Assembly: GCA_050248795.1 (NCBI GenBank)
Contig: JBFWRS010000015.1
Coordinates: forward strand, 21,324-85,323
Direction: 5' to 3'
DNA: 64,000 bases
From: CAZTDU01 sp050248795
Lineage (GTDB): Bacteria; Pseudomonadota; Gammaproteobacteria; Burkholderiales; SG8-39
In this document: positions 1 to 8,877 of the stretch, piece after piece
Position numbering within the stretch: the first letter of the stretch is position 1
Layout: each line of letters starts with the position of its first letter
Notes under the pieces: generated by a model
The model's input: the letters and a program-made list of their open reading frames with translations, nothing else
Databases searched by the model: none
What the model was told of the DNA's origin: nothing
Program-made: the position numbers and the translations under genes

Positions 1-534
1 GTCGCTCGCGCCGCCGGCGAGCGTGCGCAGGATGAAGCCCCCCTTCTCGTCCGGCGGCAGCAGCGCCTGCAGCCGCTCGCGCAGCAGCGCGCGCCCGGCC
101 TCGTCCTCGATGCGCTGCGAGATGCCGATGTGAGGGTCGTGCGGCAGGTAGACGAGCATGCGACCCGCCAGCGATACCTGCGTGGACAGGCGGGCGCCCT
201 TGGTGCCCAACGGGTCCTTGGTCACCTGCACCAGCGCCGGCTGCCCTTCAGCGAGTATCCGTTCGATCGGCGTGCCGGCTTCGCCGTTCGGGCGGCGGTT
301 CGCGTGTATGTCGGCCACGTGCAGGAACGCTGCGCGTTCCAGGCCGATGTCGACGAACGCGGACTGCATTCCGGGGAGCACGCGGGCGACGCGGCCCATG
401 TAGATGTTGCCGACCAGTCCCCTGCTCGACGCCCGCTCGATGAGCAGTTCCTGCACCTGCCCGGCGCAGACCACCGCGACGCGCGTCTCCTGCGGCGTGA
501 CGTTGACCAGGATCTCCTCTGGAGCGTCAGCCAT
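1..534 (-). CDS. rng: Ribonuclease G, N-terminal part (cut by window edge)
   Basis: This is the first 178 residues of a ribonuclease E/G family endoribonuclease, which matures 16S rRNA 5' ends and decays mRNA. The start matches the family: a short lead, then an S1 RNA-binding domain from about residue 42 (GNIYMGRV, then AFVDIGLERAAFLHVADI). The acidic catalytic residues and the zinc-link cysteines lie beyond the left edge. The ATG overlaps the last 8 bases of maf, so the two are translationally coupled at the end of the leuS-to-rng operon. RNase E is less likely because there is little N-terminal extension and the maf-rng pairing is typical of Rng. Confidence 0.9.
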   Translation of the reverse strand, partial: MADAPEEILVNVTPQETRVAVVCAGQVQELLIERASSRGLVGNIYMGRVARVLPGMQSAFVDIGLERAAFLHVADIHANRRPNGEAGTPIERILAEGQPALVQVTKDPLGTKGARLSTQVSLAGRMLVYLPHDPHIGISQRIEDEAGRALLRERLQALLPPDEKGGFILRTLAGGASD

Positions 535-1111
535 GCAGGCGCTGCAGCAGTTGCGCGGTCTCGTACAGCGGCAGGCCCATGATGCCGGAATAGCTGCCGC
601 GGATCTCGACGACGAACTTCGCCGCCAGGCCCTGGATGCCGTACGCGCCGGCCTTGTCGTCGGCTTCGCCCGAGGCTATGTACTCGCGGATCGCGTCCGC
701 GCCCAGTACGCAGAACTCGACCTCGCTTACCGACAGCGCCGTCTCGACGCGCGCGTCCAGCCGCAGCGCGATCGCCGTGAATACCTGGTGGCGGCTGCCG
801 GAGAGTTCGGCGAGCATGCGCCCGGCGTCCGCGCGGTCCAGCGGCTTGCCGTACATGCGGCCGCCGAGCGCGACGGTGGTATCCGCGGCGAGCACCGGAG
901 CGGGCTGGCGGCCGTCCAGCGCGCGCCAGCCGGCGAGCGCCTTGTCGCGCGCCAGGCGCAGCACGTAGTCGCGTGGCGCTTCTCCCGGCAGCGGCGATTC
1001 GTCCACGTCGGCCTCGATGAGCTGGTGCGGGACGCCGATCTGGCCGAGCAATTCGCGCCGCCGCGGGCTGCGGGAGGCAAGGTAGATCCGGTTGTCCGCC
1101 GCGGCATTCAC
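527..1111 (-). CDS. maf: Maf-like nucleoside triphosphate pyrophosphatase (dTTP/UTP type)
   Basis: This 194-residue protein is a house-cleaning pyrophosphatase that hydrolyses non-canonical or excess NTPs to NMP. Visible signatures are the substrate loop ASRSPRRRELL (residues 12-22), the catalytic Asp region AADTTV (about 75-80) and the strongly conserved DKAGAYGIQG near residue 152. The SGEADDKAGAYGIQG context resembles the YhdE (dTTP/UTP) subgroup rather than YceF (m7GTP). The usual ADTVV is ADTTV here, a conservative change. It lies between rlmH and rng in a same-strand cluster and overlaps rng by 8 bases. Confidence 0.93.
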   Translation of the reverse strand: MNAAADNRIYLASRSPRRRELLGQIGVPHQLIEADVDESPLPGEAPRDYVLRLARDKALAGWRALDGRQPAPVLAADTTVALGGRMYGKPLDRADAGRMLAELSGSRHQVFTAIALRLDARVETALSVSEVEFCVLGADAIREYIASGEADDKAGAYGIQGLAAKFVVEIRGSYSGIMGLPLYETAQLLQRLHG

Positions 1112-1135
1112 GAGCGGCAGTTTATCGCAGGGGCC

Positions 1136-1609
1136 TCAGTCGCGATGGTACGGATGGCCGCTGAGCAGCGTGGCGGCGCGGTAGAGCTGCTCGCACAGCA
1201 GCACCTGCGCGAGCGCGTGCGGCAGCGTGAGCGAGGACAGCCGGATGCGCGCAGCGGCGCGGCGCTTCAGCGCCTCGTCCATGCCGTCCGGGCCGCCGAT
1301 GACGAATGCGACAGGCTCGGGCGCGTCCAGCCACGCGCGCATGCGCGCCGCGAAGCCGCGCGTGTCGACATCGATGCCGCGTTCGTCCATCGCGACGACG
1401 ACGGCGCCGCGCGGCAGGCGCTCGCTGACGCGCGCGGCTTCTGCGGCAAGGAGCTTCGGCATCGGCTTGCCCTGCGTGCGCGGCTCGGGCCTGACGGCCG
1501 CGCGCTCAAGTTCGAAACCGCGCGGCATGCGCGCTGCGTACTGCGCACAGGCGGTTTCGGCCCACGCCGGAAGCCTAGCCGCGACGGCGAGGACGAGCAG
1601 CTTTTGCAC
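1136..1609 (-). CDS. rlmH: 23S rRNA (pseudouridine1915-N3)-methyltransferase
   Basis: This SPOUT-class methyltransferase modifies pseudouridine 1915 in helix 69 of 23S rRNA on the assembled 70S ribosome. At 157 residues it has the standard length. The trefoil-knot SAM site is clear: AFVIGGPDG at residues 101-109, then LTLPHALAQVLLCEQLYRA and the C-terminal GHPYHRD tail that every RlmH carries. It overlaps the 3' end of rsfS by 35 bases, so the gene reads straight on from the ribosome silencing factor. The rsfS-rlmH pair is very widely conserved. Confidence 0.96.
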   Translation of the reverse strand: MQKLLVLAVAARLPAWAETACAQYAARMPRGFELERAAVRPEPRTQGKPMPKLLAAEAARVSERLPRGAVVVAMDERGIDVDTRGFAARMRAWLDAPEPVAFVIGGPDGMDEALKRRAAARIRLSSLTLPHALAQVLLCEQLYRAATLLSGHPYHRD

Positions 1610-1988
1610 GCCTGGCGGGCGCCTTGCGGGAACGTTTCGCGGCGACCGCGGGCTTCAACTTCACTTCCTTGCCGCCCCAGATCTCCTCGAGGTTGTAGTA
1701 GCTGCGCACGGTGGGGTGCATGACATGGACGACGATGTCGCCGAGGTCGACCAGCATCCATTCCGCGCTGCCCTGGCCTTCGATGCCGTGCACCCTGGCG
1801 CCGATCGCCTTCAGCTCCCGGGCGACGTTCTCGGCCAGCGCCTTCACCTGCCGCGTGGAGTCGCCGCTGGCGACCACCACCCGCTCGAAGAGCGGCGAGA
1901 GCTTCGTGACGTTGAACACGACGATGTCGCGCCCCTTGACGTTCTCCAGCGCCTCGACCACGGCGCGCTGCTTTTTTCTGATGTCCAT
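1575..1988 (-). CDS. rsfS: Ribosome silencing factor RsfS
   Basis: RsfS binds uL14 on the 50S subunit and blocks subunit joining when nutrients are scarce. The 137-residue product starts MDIRKKQR and carries the family core: VEALENVKGRDIVVFNV, the SGDSTRQVKALAENV stretch, and EGQGSAEWMLVDLGDIVVH ending near MHPTVRSYYNLEEIWG. The start shares one base with the nadD stop (TGATG), which fixes it. A lysine/arginine-rich C-terminal tail of about 25 residues is longer than usual and produces the 35-base overlap with rlmH; basic tails like this occur in high-GC betaproteobacteria and may touch rRNA. Confidence 0.94.
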   Translation of the reverse strand: MDIRKKQRAVVEALENVKGRDIVVFNVTKLSPLFERVVVASGDSTRQVKALAENVARELKAIGARVHGIEGQGSAEWMLVDLGDIVVHVMHPTVRSYYNLEEIWGGKEVKLKPAVAAKRSRKAPARRAKAARPRRRG

Positions 1989-2548
1989 CAACGGTAAAGG
2001 TGGTTGTCCCGGATGTATTCGAGCACTGCGAGGGGAAGCAGCGCGGAGACGTCCCGCCCTGCCGCGATCCGCGCGCGGATGTCGCTGGCGGAGATTTCCG
2101 AAGGCGCCATGGGAATCACGTCCACGCCCGCCGGCGGGGGGGTGCCGGGGCGCGCGAACACCGCGATGCGCGCGAGCCCCGCGAGCTCGCGCCAGCGATG
2201 CCATGTGTGAATGGCGGCGTACTGGTCGGCGCCCATCAGCAGCACCAGCGGCACCTGCGGGCCGAACTCCGCGCGCAGCGCGGCGAGCGTGTCGACGGTG
2301 TATCCGGACGCCCCCGGCGCAAGCTCGCGCTCGTCGATGGCGTAGCGCGGCTCGCCCGCGAGCGCGATGCGCAGCATCGCCAGCCGGTGCGCGGCAGGCG
2401 CTGCCGGCGCGGCGCGGTATGCGGGGTTGCCGGTGGGTATCCACAGCACCCGGGCGGGCGCGAGCGCCGCGAGCGCGGCGCGCCCCATGTCGAGATGCGT
2501 ATTGTGAACCGGGTCGAAAGTCCCGCCGAGGATGGCAACCGGAGCCAC
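1988..2548 (-). CDS. nadD: Nicotinate-mononucleotide adenylyltransferase
   Basis: NadD adenylates nicotinate mononucleotide in NAD synthesis. I start it at a GTG that overlaps the proA stop (TAGTG), giving 186 residues, because the family motif GGTFDPVH begins only 8 residues later. The nucleotidyltransferase signature reads HNTH (residues 15-18), where the consensus is HxGH: Gly is replaced by Thr. The C-terminal SEISASDIR matches the usual ISSTxIR loop. The protein is a little shorter than the usual 200-220 residues. It is coupled to proA upstream and rsfS downstream by one-base overlaps. Confidence 0.93.
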   Translation of the reverse strand: MAPVAILGGTFDPVHNTHLDMGRAALAALAPARVLWIPTGNPAYRAAPAAPAAHRLAMLRIALAGEPRYAIDERELAPGASGYTVDTLAALRAEFGPQVPLVLLMGADQYAAIHTWHRWRELAGLARIAVFARPGTPPPAGVDVIPMAPSEISASDIRARIAAGRDVSALLPLAVLEYIRDNHLYR

Positions 2549-3828
2549 TACTGGCGGATCTCTCCGTGCCCGAACACCACCCACTTCAGCGTGGTGAGTC
2601 CTTCCAGCCCCACCGGACCGCGCGCGTGCAGCCTGTCGGTGGAGATGCCGATCTCGGCGCCGAGGCCGAACTCGAAGCCATCGGCAAAGCGCGTCGATGC
2701 GTTTACCATCACCGAGCTCGAGTCCACCTCGCGCAGGAAGCGCGCGGCCTTTGCCTCGTCGTCGGCGACGATCGCGTCGGTGTGCTGCGAACCGTACCGG
2801 CCGATGTGCTCGATCGCCTGGTCGATGCCGTTCACCACGCGCACCGACACCACCGGCGCCAGCCACTCGGTGCGGTAATCCTCTTCGCTCGCGGCGCGCG
2901 CCTCGGGCAGCAGCCTGCGCGCGGCTTCGTCCGCGCGGATCTCAACGCCCTTGTCGCGGAAGATCTCGCCGATGCGCGGCAGCACGCGGCGCGCGATGGC
3001 CTCGTCCACCAGCAGGGTTTCCATGGTGTTGCAGGTGCCGTAGCGCTGCGTCTTCGCGTTGTCGGCGATATTCACCGCCATGTCGGCGTCGGCGCTGCCG
3101 TCGATGTAGACGTGGCATACGCCGTCCAGGTGCTTGATCATCGGGATGCGCGACTCGCGCGCCAGGCGCGCGATCAGCTCCTTGCCGCCGCGCGGCACGA
3201 TGACGTCCACGTACTCGCTCATGGTGATGAGTTCGCCGACCGCCGCGCGGTCTGCCGTCTCCACGACCTGTACCGCCGCCCCCGGCAGTCCGGCGGCAGC
3301 GAGCCCGGTGCGCACGCACGCGGCGATCGCCTGGTTGGAGCGCAGCGCCTCGGAACCGCCGCGCAGGATGCACGCGTTCCCCGCCTTCAGGCACAGGCCC
3401 GCGGCATCGGCGGTCACGTTCGGCCGCGATTCGTAGATGATGCCGACGACGCCGATCGGCACGCGCATGCGCGCCACCTCGATGCCGCTCGGGCGTCGCT
3501 GTCGCGCCGACATCTCGCCCACCGGATCGGGCAGCGCGGCTACCTGTTCCAGCCCGGTGGCCATCTGTTCGATGCCCGACGTCGTCAGCGTCAGGCGGTC
3601 GACGAAGGCGCCGTCGCGGCCCTGCTGCCTCGCCTGCGCGGTGTCGGCCCGGTTCGCCTCGAGCAGTTCTGCCGCGTGCGCGCGCAGTTCCGCGGCGATC
3701 GCGGCGAGCGCGCGATTCTTCTGCGCCGTGCCGGCCTTCGCGAGCAGCCGCGCAGCCGCCCGCGCCGACCTGCCAAGCTCGCGCATGTATGCGGCTACGT
3801 CGAGGATGTGGTTACCCGCGCCCATCAC
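2548..3828 (-). CDS. proA: Glutamate-5-semialdehyde dehydrogenase (gamma-glutamyl phosphate reductase)
   Basis: ProA reduces gamma-glutamyl phosphate to glutamate semialdehyde in proline synthesis. The 426-residue protein is full length. Recognisable blocks are VPIGVVGIIYESRPNVT (NADPH domain), LRGGSEALRSN, IVPRGGKELI and the catalytic cysteine in YGTCNTMETLLV. The gene starts with two adjacent ATGs (3828 and 3825), and either could be used. The first 17 bases overlap the holA 3' end. ProB is not in the window, so proA sits here as a passenger of the nadD/holA operon, an arrangement seen in several betaproteobacteria. Confidence 0.96.
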   Translation of the reverse strand: MMGAGNHILDVAAYMRELGRSARAAARLLAKAGTAQKNRALAAIAAELRAHAAELLEANRADTAQARQQGRDGAFVDRLTLTTSGIEQMATGLEQVAALPDPVGEMSARQRRPSGIEVARMRVPIGVVGIIYESRPNVTADAAGLCLKAGNACILRGGSEALRSNQAIAACVRTGLAAAGLPGAAVQVVETADRAAVGELITMSEYVDVIVPRGGKELIARLARESRIPMIKHLDGVCHVYIDGSADADMAVNIADNAKTQRYGTCNTMETLLVDEAIARRVLPRIGEIFRDKGVEIRADEAARRLLPEARAASEEDYRTEWLAPVVSVRVVNGIDQAIEHIGRYGSQHTDAIVADDEAKAARFLREVDSSSVMVNASTRFADGFEFGLGAEIGISTDRLHARGPVGLEGLTTLKWVVFGHGEIRQ

Positions 3829-4822
3829 ACAATTCTAAGCCGAGTTTCAGGAACTCATCCCACGCATCTCCCCGCGCGAGCCCCTTGATGGTGCGGTCTA
3901 TGGTCACGCACTGCGCCAGCGCGCGGCGCAGCGTCGCGCCCGGTACCCGCTGCAGCGCCGATTTCACGGCTGCTTCGCGCTCGCCCCAGACGCGGTTCTC
4001 GCGCAGCAGTTCGCCGAGCGGCCGCGATGCGGCGAGGCCGTCCTTCAGGCGCAACAGCAGCCTCACCGACTCCGACAGCACCCACAGCAGGTAGGTGGGC
4101 TGCTCGCCCTCGCCGCGCAGGCCCTGCAGCACCCGCGCATAGCGGGCGAGGTCTCCCGCCAGCAGCGCATTGCCGGCGCCGTCGACGTCGTAGCGCGCCA
4201 CGTTCGCCACCGCATCCTCCACCGCCGCGCGCGAAAGCTCGCCCTCGGGCGCCAGCAGCGCCAGCTTCTGCACTTCCTGGTGGGCGGCGAGCAGGTTGCC
4301 CTCGACGCGATCGGCGAGGTATTCGAGCACTTCGGCGCTCGCCTGCTGGCGGTTCCTCGCCAGGCGCTCGCCGATCCAGCGCGGCAGTTGGGCGCGGTCG
4401 ACCTGCGGCGCCTCGACCATCACGCCGGCGGCGGCAAGCGCGCCGACCCAGCCGGCCTTCTTCGTCTTCCAGTCGAGTTCCGGCAGCGTCACGAGCAGCA
4501 CGTGGTCGGGATTCGGGTTCGCGCACCAGGCCTCGATCGCGGCGGCCCCGCCGGCGCCCGGCTTGCCGGTGGGCAGCCTGAGGTCGACGATCTTGCGGCC
4601 ACCGAAAAGCGACATGCTCGCGCCGGCGTTGCGCAGTTCGGACCAGTCGAAGCCCTGTGTCGCGAAAAACACTTCGCGCTCGTCGTAGCCGCGCTTGCGC
4701 GCCGCGGCGCGCACGGCATCCGCCGCCTCGAGGACGAGCAGCGGTTCGCTGCCGTGTATCGCGTAGATCGGGGCGAACTGCCTGCCGAGGTGGGCGTCGA
4801 GCTGGGATGCCCGCAGCTGCAT
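3812..4822 (-). CDS. holA: DNA polymerase III subunit delta
   Basis: HolA is the clamp-opening subunit of the clamp loader. The 336-residue protein starts MQLRASQLDAHLGRQFAPIY and continues with IHGSEPLLVLEAADAVR, the usual degenerate AAA+ fold without a working P-loop. Other family stretches are ATQGFDWSELRNAG, LPELDWKTKKAGW and the C-terminal DRTIKGLARGDAWDEFLKL. The start overlaps the lptE stop by one base (TAATG). The leuS-lptE-holA order is a standard proteobacterial operon core. Confidence 0.95.
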   Translation of the reverse strand: MQLRASQLDAHLGRQFAPIYAIHGSEPLLVLEAADAVRAAARKRGYDEREVFFATQGFDWSELRNAGASMSLFGGRKIVDLRLPTGKPGAGGAAAIEAWCANPNPDHVLLVTLPELDWKTKKAGWVGALAAAGVMVEAPQVDRAQLPRWIGERLARNRQQASAEVLEYLADRVEGNLLAAHQEVQKLALLAPEGELSRAAVEDAVANVARYDVDGAGNALLAGDLARYARVLQGLRGEGEQPTYLLWVLSESVRLLLRLKDGLAASRPLGELLRENRVWGEREAAVKSALQRVPGATLRRALAQCVTIDRTIKGLARGDAWDEFLKLGLELCDGRG

Positions 4823-5307
4823 TACTGCGGCTTGGGCCTTCGCGCCGCCTCGAGCCGGCGCATCACCTGCTGCACCATGTCGAACTGCATGTCGCGAAAG
4901 AGCAGCGCCTCCTCGGACTCCTTGGCGAGGATCTCCGCGTCGTTGAAGGTCACGTCCCGCGTCAGGTTGATCGAACTGGCAGGCAGGAACTCGGCGCCCT
5001 TGCCGTCGTGCACGCGAAAGCCCACCCGGTACACCAGCCGGAACTCGCGCACGCGGCCCGTCGTCGTCAGCGACAGCACTTCCTTCAGCCGCGTCTCTTC
5101 GAGGAACTGCAGCACCGCCTGTGCCTGCCCCGGATCATCGACCACGCGCGTGCGCGTGCCGGACTGGATGTTGCGCTTCAGGTCGAGCGCGATGCCGCCG
5201 CTCGCGCCCGGCACGTGGATGGTCTCGAACGGCAGGTCCGCGGCGCCGCGAAGCTGGAAGCCGCAGCCGGCGAGCAAAAGCATCGCAATCAGGACGAGGC
5301 CGCGCAT
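4822..5307 (-). CDS. lptE: LPS-assembly lipoprotein LptE
   Basis: LptE is the outer-membrane lipoprotein that plugs the LptD barrel and helps insert lipopolysaccharide. The 161-residue product has a classical lipoprotein signal: MRGLVLIAMLLLAGC, with the lipidated cysteine at residue 15, followed by GFQLRG, the standard LptE opening. The rest is mostly beta-strand, including REFRLVYRVGFRV. It is coupled to leuS by a one-base overlap (TGATG) and to holA by TAATG. Sequence conservation in this family is low, so the call leans on lipobox, length and the leuS-lptE-holA context together. Confidence 0.92.
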   Translation of the reverse strand: MRGLVLIAMLLLAGCGFQLRGAADLPFETIHVPGASGGIALDLKRNIQSGTRTRVVDDPGQAQAVLQFLEETRLKEVLSLTTTGRVREFRLVYRVGFRVHDGKGAEFLPASSINLTRDVTFNDAEILAKESEEALLFRDMQFDMVQQVMRRLEAARRPKPQ

Positions 5308-7859
5308 CAGACCACCACGTTCACCAGCCGCCCCGGCACGATGACGATGCGCCTGATCGGCCTGTCGGCAGCGTACTTCTTCACCAGATCGTTGGCGCGC
5401 ACGACGGCTTCGAGGGCGGTCCCGGCGAGGTCCTTGGGAGCGGTCAGCGTACCACGCGTCTTGCCGCCGACCTGCAGCACGTAGGCGATCTCGTCCTGCT
5501 CGAGCGCGGCCGGGTCAGGCTCGGGCCAGGGCGCCGCCATGATGTCCTCGCCGAAGCCGAGTTCGCGCCACAGGTGGTGGCAGACGTGCGGCGTGATCGG
5601 CGACAGCAGGCGCAGCAGGATCGACAATCCTTCCGCGGCGGTGACGCTGCGTCCATCGGCAAGGCGCTCCAGCGCGTTCAGGATCTTCATCGCCGCCGAG
5701 GCCACGGTGTTGAACTGGTGCTTGCCGAGGTCGTAGTTCGCCTGCTTCAGCACCGCGTGCACCTCGCGGCGCACCGCGGCGTCCGCAGGCGCGTCGCCGC
5801 GCACGAACCGGGTGCCGTAGGCCCACAGGCGCTTGAGAAACCGGAACGAACCCTCCACGCCCTCGTCGCTCCACTCCAGCGTGTGCGTGGGCGGCGAGGC
5901 GAAGATGATGAAAAAGCGCGCCGTGTCAGCGCCGTACTTCTCGATCAGCGCCTGGGGATCGACGCCGTTGTTCTTCGATTTCGACATCGTGCCGATGCCG
6001 CCGTAGACCACCGCGGCGCCGTCGCGCGCGCGCCGCGCGCCGACGATCCTGCCCTTGGCGTCGCGCTGCACGGCGACCTCCGCGGGGTTTACCCACTCGC
6101 GGCGCCCCTCGGGCGTATCCAGGTGGTACATCTCGGCGAGCACCATGCCCTGCGTCAGCAGGTTGGAGAACGGTTCGGCCTGCTCGAGCAGGCCCTCGTC
6201 GCGCATCGCGCGCGTGAAAAAGCGCGAATACAGCAGGTGCAGGATGGCATGCTCGATGCCGCCGATGTACTGGTCCACCGGCATCCAGTACTTCGCCCTT
6301 GCGTCGACCATCGCCTTGTCCGATCCCGGGCAGGCGAAGCGAGCGAAGTACCAGGACGAATCGACGAAGGTGTCCATGGTGTCGGTTTCGCGTTTCGCGG
6401 GCTTGCCGCACGCAGGGCACCTGGTTTCGTAGAACGCAGGCAGCTTCGCCAGCGGATTGCCGGTGCCGTCGGGCACCAGGTCGTCCGGCAGCAGCACCGG
6501 GAGTTCTTCGTCCGGCACCGGGACGTCGCCGCACGCCGGGCAGTGCACGATGGGGATCGGGCAGCCCCAGTAGCGCTGCCGCGAAATGCCCCAGTCGCGC
6601 AGGCGCCATTGCACCTGCTTGTCGCCCAGGCCCCTGTCCGCGAGGTCGGCAGCGATCGCGTCCACTGCGGCGTCGAAGCGAAGGCCGTCGTACTTGCCGG
6701 AGTTGATGCAGGTGCCGTGCGCGGCGTATTCGGGCTTCCACGGCGCGGGCACGGTGTCGCCGGCCGGGTGGCGGATGACGCAGGCGATCGGCAGGCCGTA
6801 CTTCAGCGCAAAGGCGTAGTCGCGCTCGTCGTGTCCCGGCACGCCCATCACCGCACCTTCGCCGTAGCTCATCAGCACGTAGTTGCCCACCCAGACCGGC
6901 ACCGCTTCGCCGGTGAGGGGATGCGTGACCGAGATCCCGGTCGGCATGCCCTTTTTCTCGATCTGCGCGAGCTCCGCCTCCATCACCGCGCCGTGCCTGC
7001 ATTCCTCGACGAAGCGCGCCAGCTCCGGGTTCGTCCTTGCCGCATGCAGCGCGATCGGGTGCTCCGCTGCCACCGCGCAGAAGGTGGTCCCCATCAGCGT
7101 GTCGGCGCGCGTGGTGAACACCCATAGCGTGCGCTTCCCGCCCTCGAGCTCGTACGGAAAGCCGATCCGCACGCCCTCGGAGCGACCGATCCAGTTCTTC
7201 TGCATCAGCTTGACCTGCTCGGGCCAGCCATCCATGCCCTCGAGCGCAGCGAGCAGTTCCTCCGCGTAGGCGGTGATGCGCAGGAAGTACATCGGGATCT
7301 CGCGCTTCTCCACCGGAGCCCCGGTGCGCCAGCCGCGCCCGTCTATCACCTGCTCGTTGGCGAGCACGGTCTGATCCACCGGGTCCCAGTTGACGACCCC
7401 GGTCTTCTTGTACGCGAGCCCCTTGCGGAAGAGCCGCGTGAACAGCCACTGGTTCCAGCGGTAGTAGTCCGGATCGCAGGTGGCGAGCTCTCGCTCCCAG
7501 TCGAGCGCAAAACCGAGGCTCTTCAACTGCGCCTTCATGTAGGCGATGTTGTCGCGCGTCCACTTCGCCGGCGGCACCTTGTTCGCCATCGCCGCGTTCT
7601 CGGCGGGCAGGCCGAAGGCGTCCCAGCCCATGGGCTGCAGCACGTTCATGCCGCGCATGCGGAAATGCCGCGTCAGCACGTCGCCGATGGTGTAGTTGCG
7701 CACGTGCCCCATGTGCAGCTTCCCCGACGGATAGGGAAACATCGACAGGCAGTAGAACTTGGGCCTGGCCGCATCCTCCGTGACTCGGAACGAGCCGCGG
7801 CCGTCCCAGAACGCCTGGGCGTCGCGCTCTACGCTGCGGGGTTCGTAGCGATCCTGCAT
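5307..7859 (-). CDS. leuS: Leucyl-tRNA synthetase
   Basis: This class I aminoacyl-tRNA synthetase charges tRNA-Leu. At 850 residues it has standard length. The HIGH-type motif is HMGH at residues 49-52 (PSGKLHMGHVRNYTIGD) and the KMSKS-type motif is TMSKSKNNGVD near residue 622. The CP1 editing domain is intact, with TTRADTLMGTTF and the GVPGHDERD block. The anticodon-binding and C-terminal regions end VIVPGRLVNVVV. It is the first gene of the minus-strand operon that runs to rng. The 107-base gap to the divergent FecR-SPOR gene must hold its promoter; a TAGAAT -10-like hexamer lies at 7902-7907, with no convincing -35. Confidence 0.98.
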   Translation of the reverse strand: MQDRYEPRSVERDAQAFWDGRGSFRVTEDAARPKFYCLSMFPYPSGKLHMGHVRNYTIGDVLTRHFRMRGMNVLQPMGWDAFGLPAENAAMANKVPPAKWTRDNIAYMKAQLKSLGFALDWERELATCDPDYYRWNQWLFTRLFRKGLAYKKTGVVNWDPVDQTVLANEQVIDGRGWRTGAPVEKREIPMYFLRITAYAEELLAALEGMDGWPEQVKLMQKNWIGRSEGVRIGFPYELEGGKRTLWVFTTRADTLMGTTFCAVAAEHPIALHAARTNPELARFVEECRHGAVMEAELAQIEKKGMPTGISVTHPLTGEAVPVWVGNYVLMSYGEGAVMGVPGHDERDYAFALKYGLPIACVIRHPAGDTVPAPWKPEYAAHGTCINSGKYDGLRFDAAVDAIAADLADRGLGDKQVQWRLRDWGISRQRYWGCPIPIVHCPACGDVPVPDEELPVLLPDDLVPDGTGNPLAKLPAFYETRCPACGKPAKRETDTMDTFVDSSWYFARFACPGSDKAMVDARAKYWMPVDQYIGGIEHAILHLLYSRFFTRAMRDEGLLEQAEPFSNLLTQGMVLAEMYHLDTPEGRREWVNPAEVAVQRDAKGRIVGARRARDGAAVVYGGIGTMSKSKNNGVDPQALIEKYGADTARFFIIFASPPTHTLEWSDEGVEGSFRFLKRLWAYGTRFVRGDAPADAAVRREVHAVLKQANYDLGKHQFNTVASAAMKILNALERLADGRSVTAAEGLSILLRLLSPITPHVCHHLWRELGFGEDIMAAPWPEPDPAALEQDEIAYVLQVGGKTRGTLTAPKDLAGTALEAVVRANDLVKKYAADRPIRRIVIVPGRLVNVVV

Positions 7860-7966
7860 GGGAAATCCGTGAAATACTGCTCACAAGGCGGGAAGCGGCG
7901 GATTCTAGCGCATCCGTTCGACGCCGCCGCCCGTATCTGGCGGTAACGAATCCACGGGAGGCTCGC

Positions 7967-8845
7967 ATGCATGTCATCGTGAAGGCAGTGCTATTGGCAG
8001 GTCTGGTCGCCGCGGCGATGCCCGGCGTGGCGGCAGCGCCCGCGGCGGTGGTCGAGGGCGTGCAGATGCCGGCCTGGATCGATCGCGCAAGCGGCGGCCG
8101 CGTGCCGCTCGCCCCCGGCATGCAACTGCGTGCCGGCGACCAGGTGCGCACCGGCGCCAACTCGCGCCTGCTGGTCAAGCTGGCCGAGGGCAGTCTGGTC
8201 AAGCTCGGCGAGAACGGCACGCTGCGCATCGCCGGGATCGAGCCGCGGCGAGACGGCTTCTTCCGGGCGGCGCTGAGCGTCGCCGAAGGCGCATTCCGCT
8301 TCACCACCGATGCATTGCGCAAGGCGCGCGGGCGCGACGTGCAGATCGTCGTCGGCACCGTCACCGCGGGCATCCGCGGCACCGACCTGTGGGGCAAGTC
8401 CGATCGCGCAGACCGGCAGATCGTCTGCCTGATCGAGGGCGCGATCGAGGTCGCGGCGCCGGGAGAATCCCCGGTGCGGCTGGACCAGCCGCGGCAGTTC
8501 TACCAGCGCGAGCGCGGCCGCACCGCGCCGATCGGCTTCGTCGAGCCTGCGCAGCTCGCCGAGTGGGCGAAGGAAACCGAGATCGCCGCCGGCGCCGGCG
8601 CTGCGCGGCGCGGCGGCCGCTACGTCGTCACGCTGCTCGAGGCCGACACGCAGCAGGCCGCGCTGTCGGTGTACGACCAGGCGCGTGCCGCGGGCTACGC
8701 GGCGACCATCCTGCCGGTAAGCGCGGGGCAGTCGTACGCCTACCGGGTGCGCATTACCGGCCTGCCGACGAAAGCGGAGGCCGCGGCGCTCGCAGCGAGC
8801 CTGAAGGGCCGGTTCGGCGCGCAGGAACCGCGCGTTTCCGGCTAG
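7967..8845 (+). CDS. Secreted FecR-domain protein with C-terminal SPOR domain
   Basis: The 292-residue product has a Sec signal peptide (about residues 1-24), a FecR-type beta domain (about 55-165, with GDQVRTGANSRLLVKLAEGS and IVVGTVTAGIRGTDLWG) and a C-terminal SPOR domain (about 213-288, starting GGRYVVTLLEAD). SPOR domains bind denuded glycan strands at the septum. FecR domains in this unanchored, transporter-free form are common but functionally undefined, so this is plausibly a periplasmic, cell-wall-associated scaffold. The start is well set by GGGAGG at 7956-7961. It lies 32 bases upstream of uvrD, with no obvious functional link. Confidence 0.85.
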   Translation: MHVIVKAVLLAGLVAAAMPGVAAAPAAVVEGVQMPAWIDRASGGRVPLAPGMQLRAGDQVRTGANSRLLVKLAEGSLVKLGENGTLRIAGIEPRRDGFFRAALSVAEGAFRFTTDALRKARGRDVQIVVGTVTAGIRGTDLWGKSDRADRQIVCLIEGAIEVAAPGESPVRLDQPRQFYQRERGRTAPIGFVEPAQLAEWAKETEIAAGAGAARRGGRYVVTLLEADTQQAALSVYDQARAAGYAATILPVSAGQSYAYRVRITGLPTKAEAAALAASLKGRFGAQEPRVSG

Positions 8846-8877
8846 CAGCGGCGCGTCGTCGGTTAAAATCCGGCGCC

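Noticed and set aside
404..1723. Long plus-strand frame antisense to maf and rlmH
   Set aside because: It is arginine- and alanine-rich with no family motif. It mirrors well-supported minus-strand genes and reflects GC-rich codon bias.
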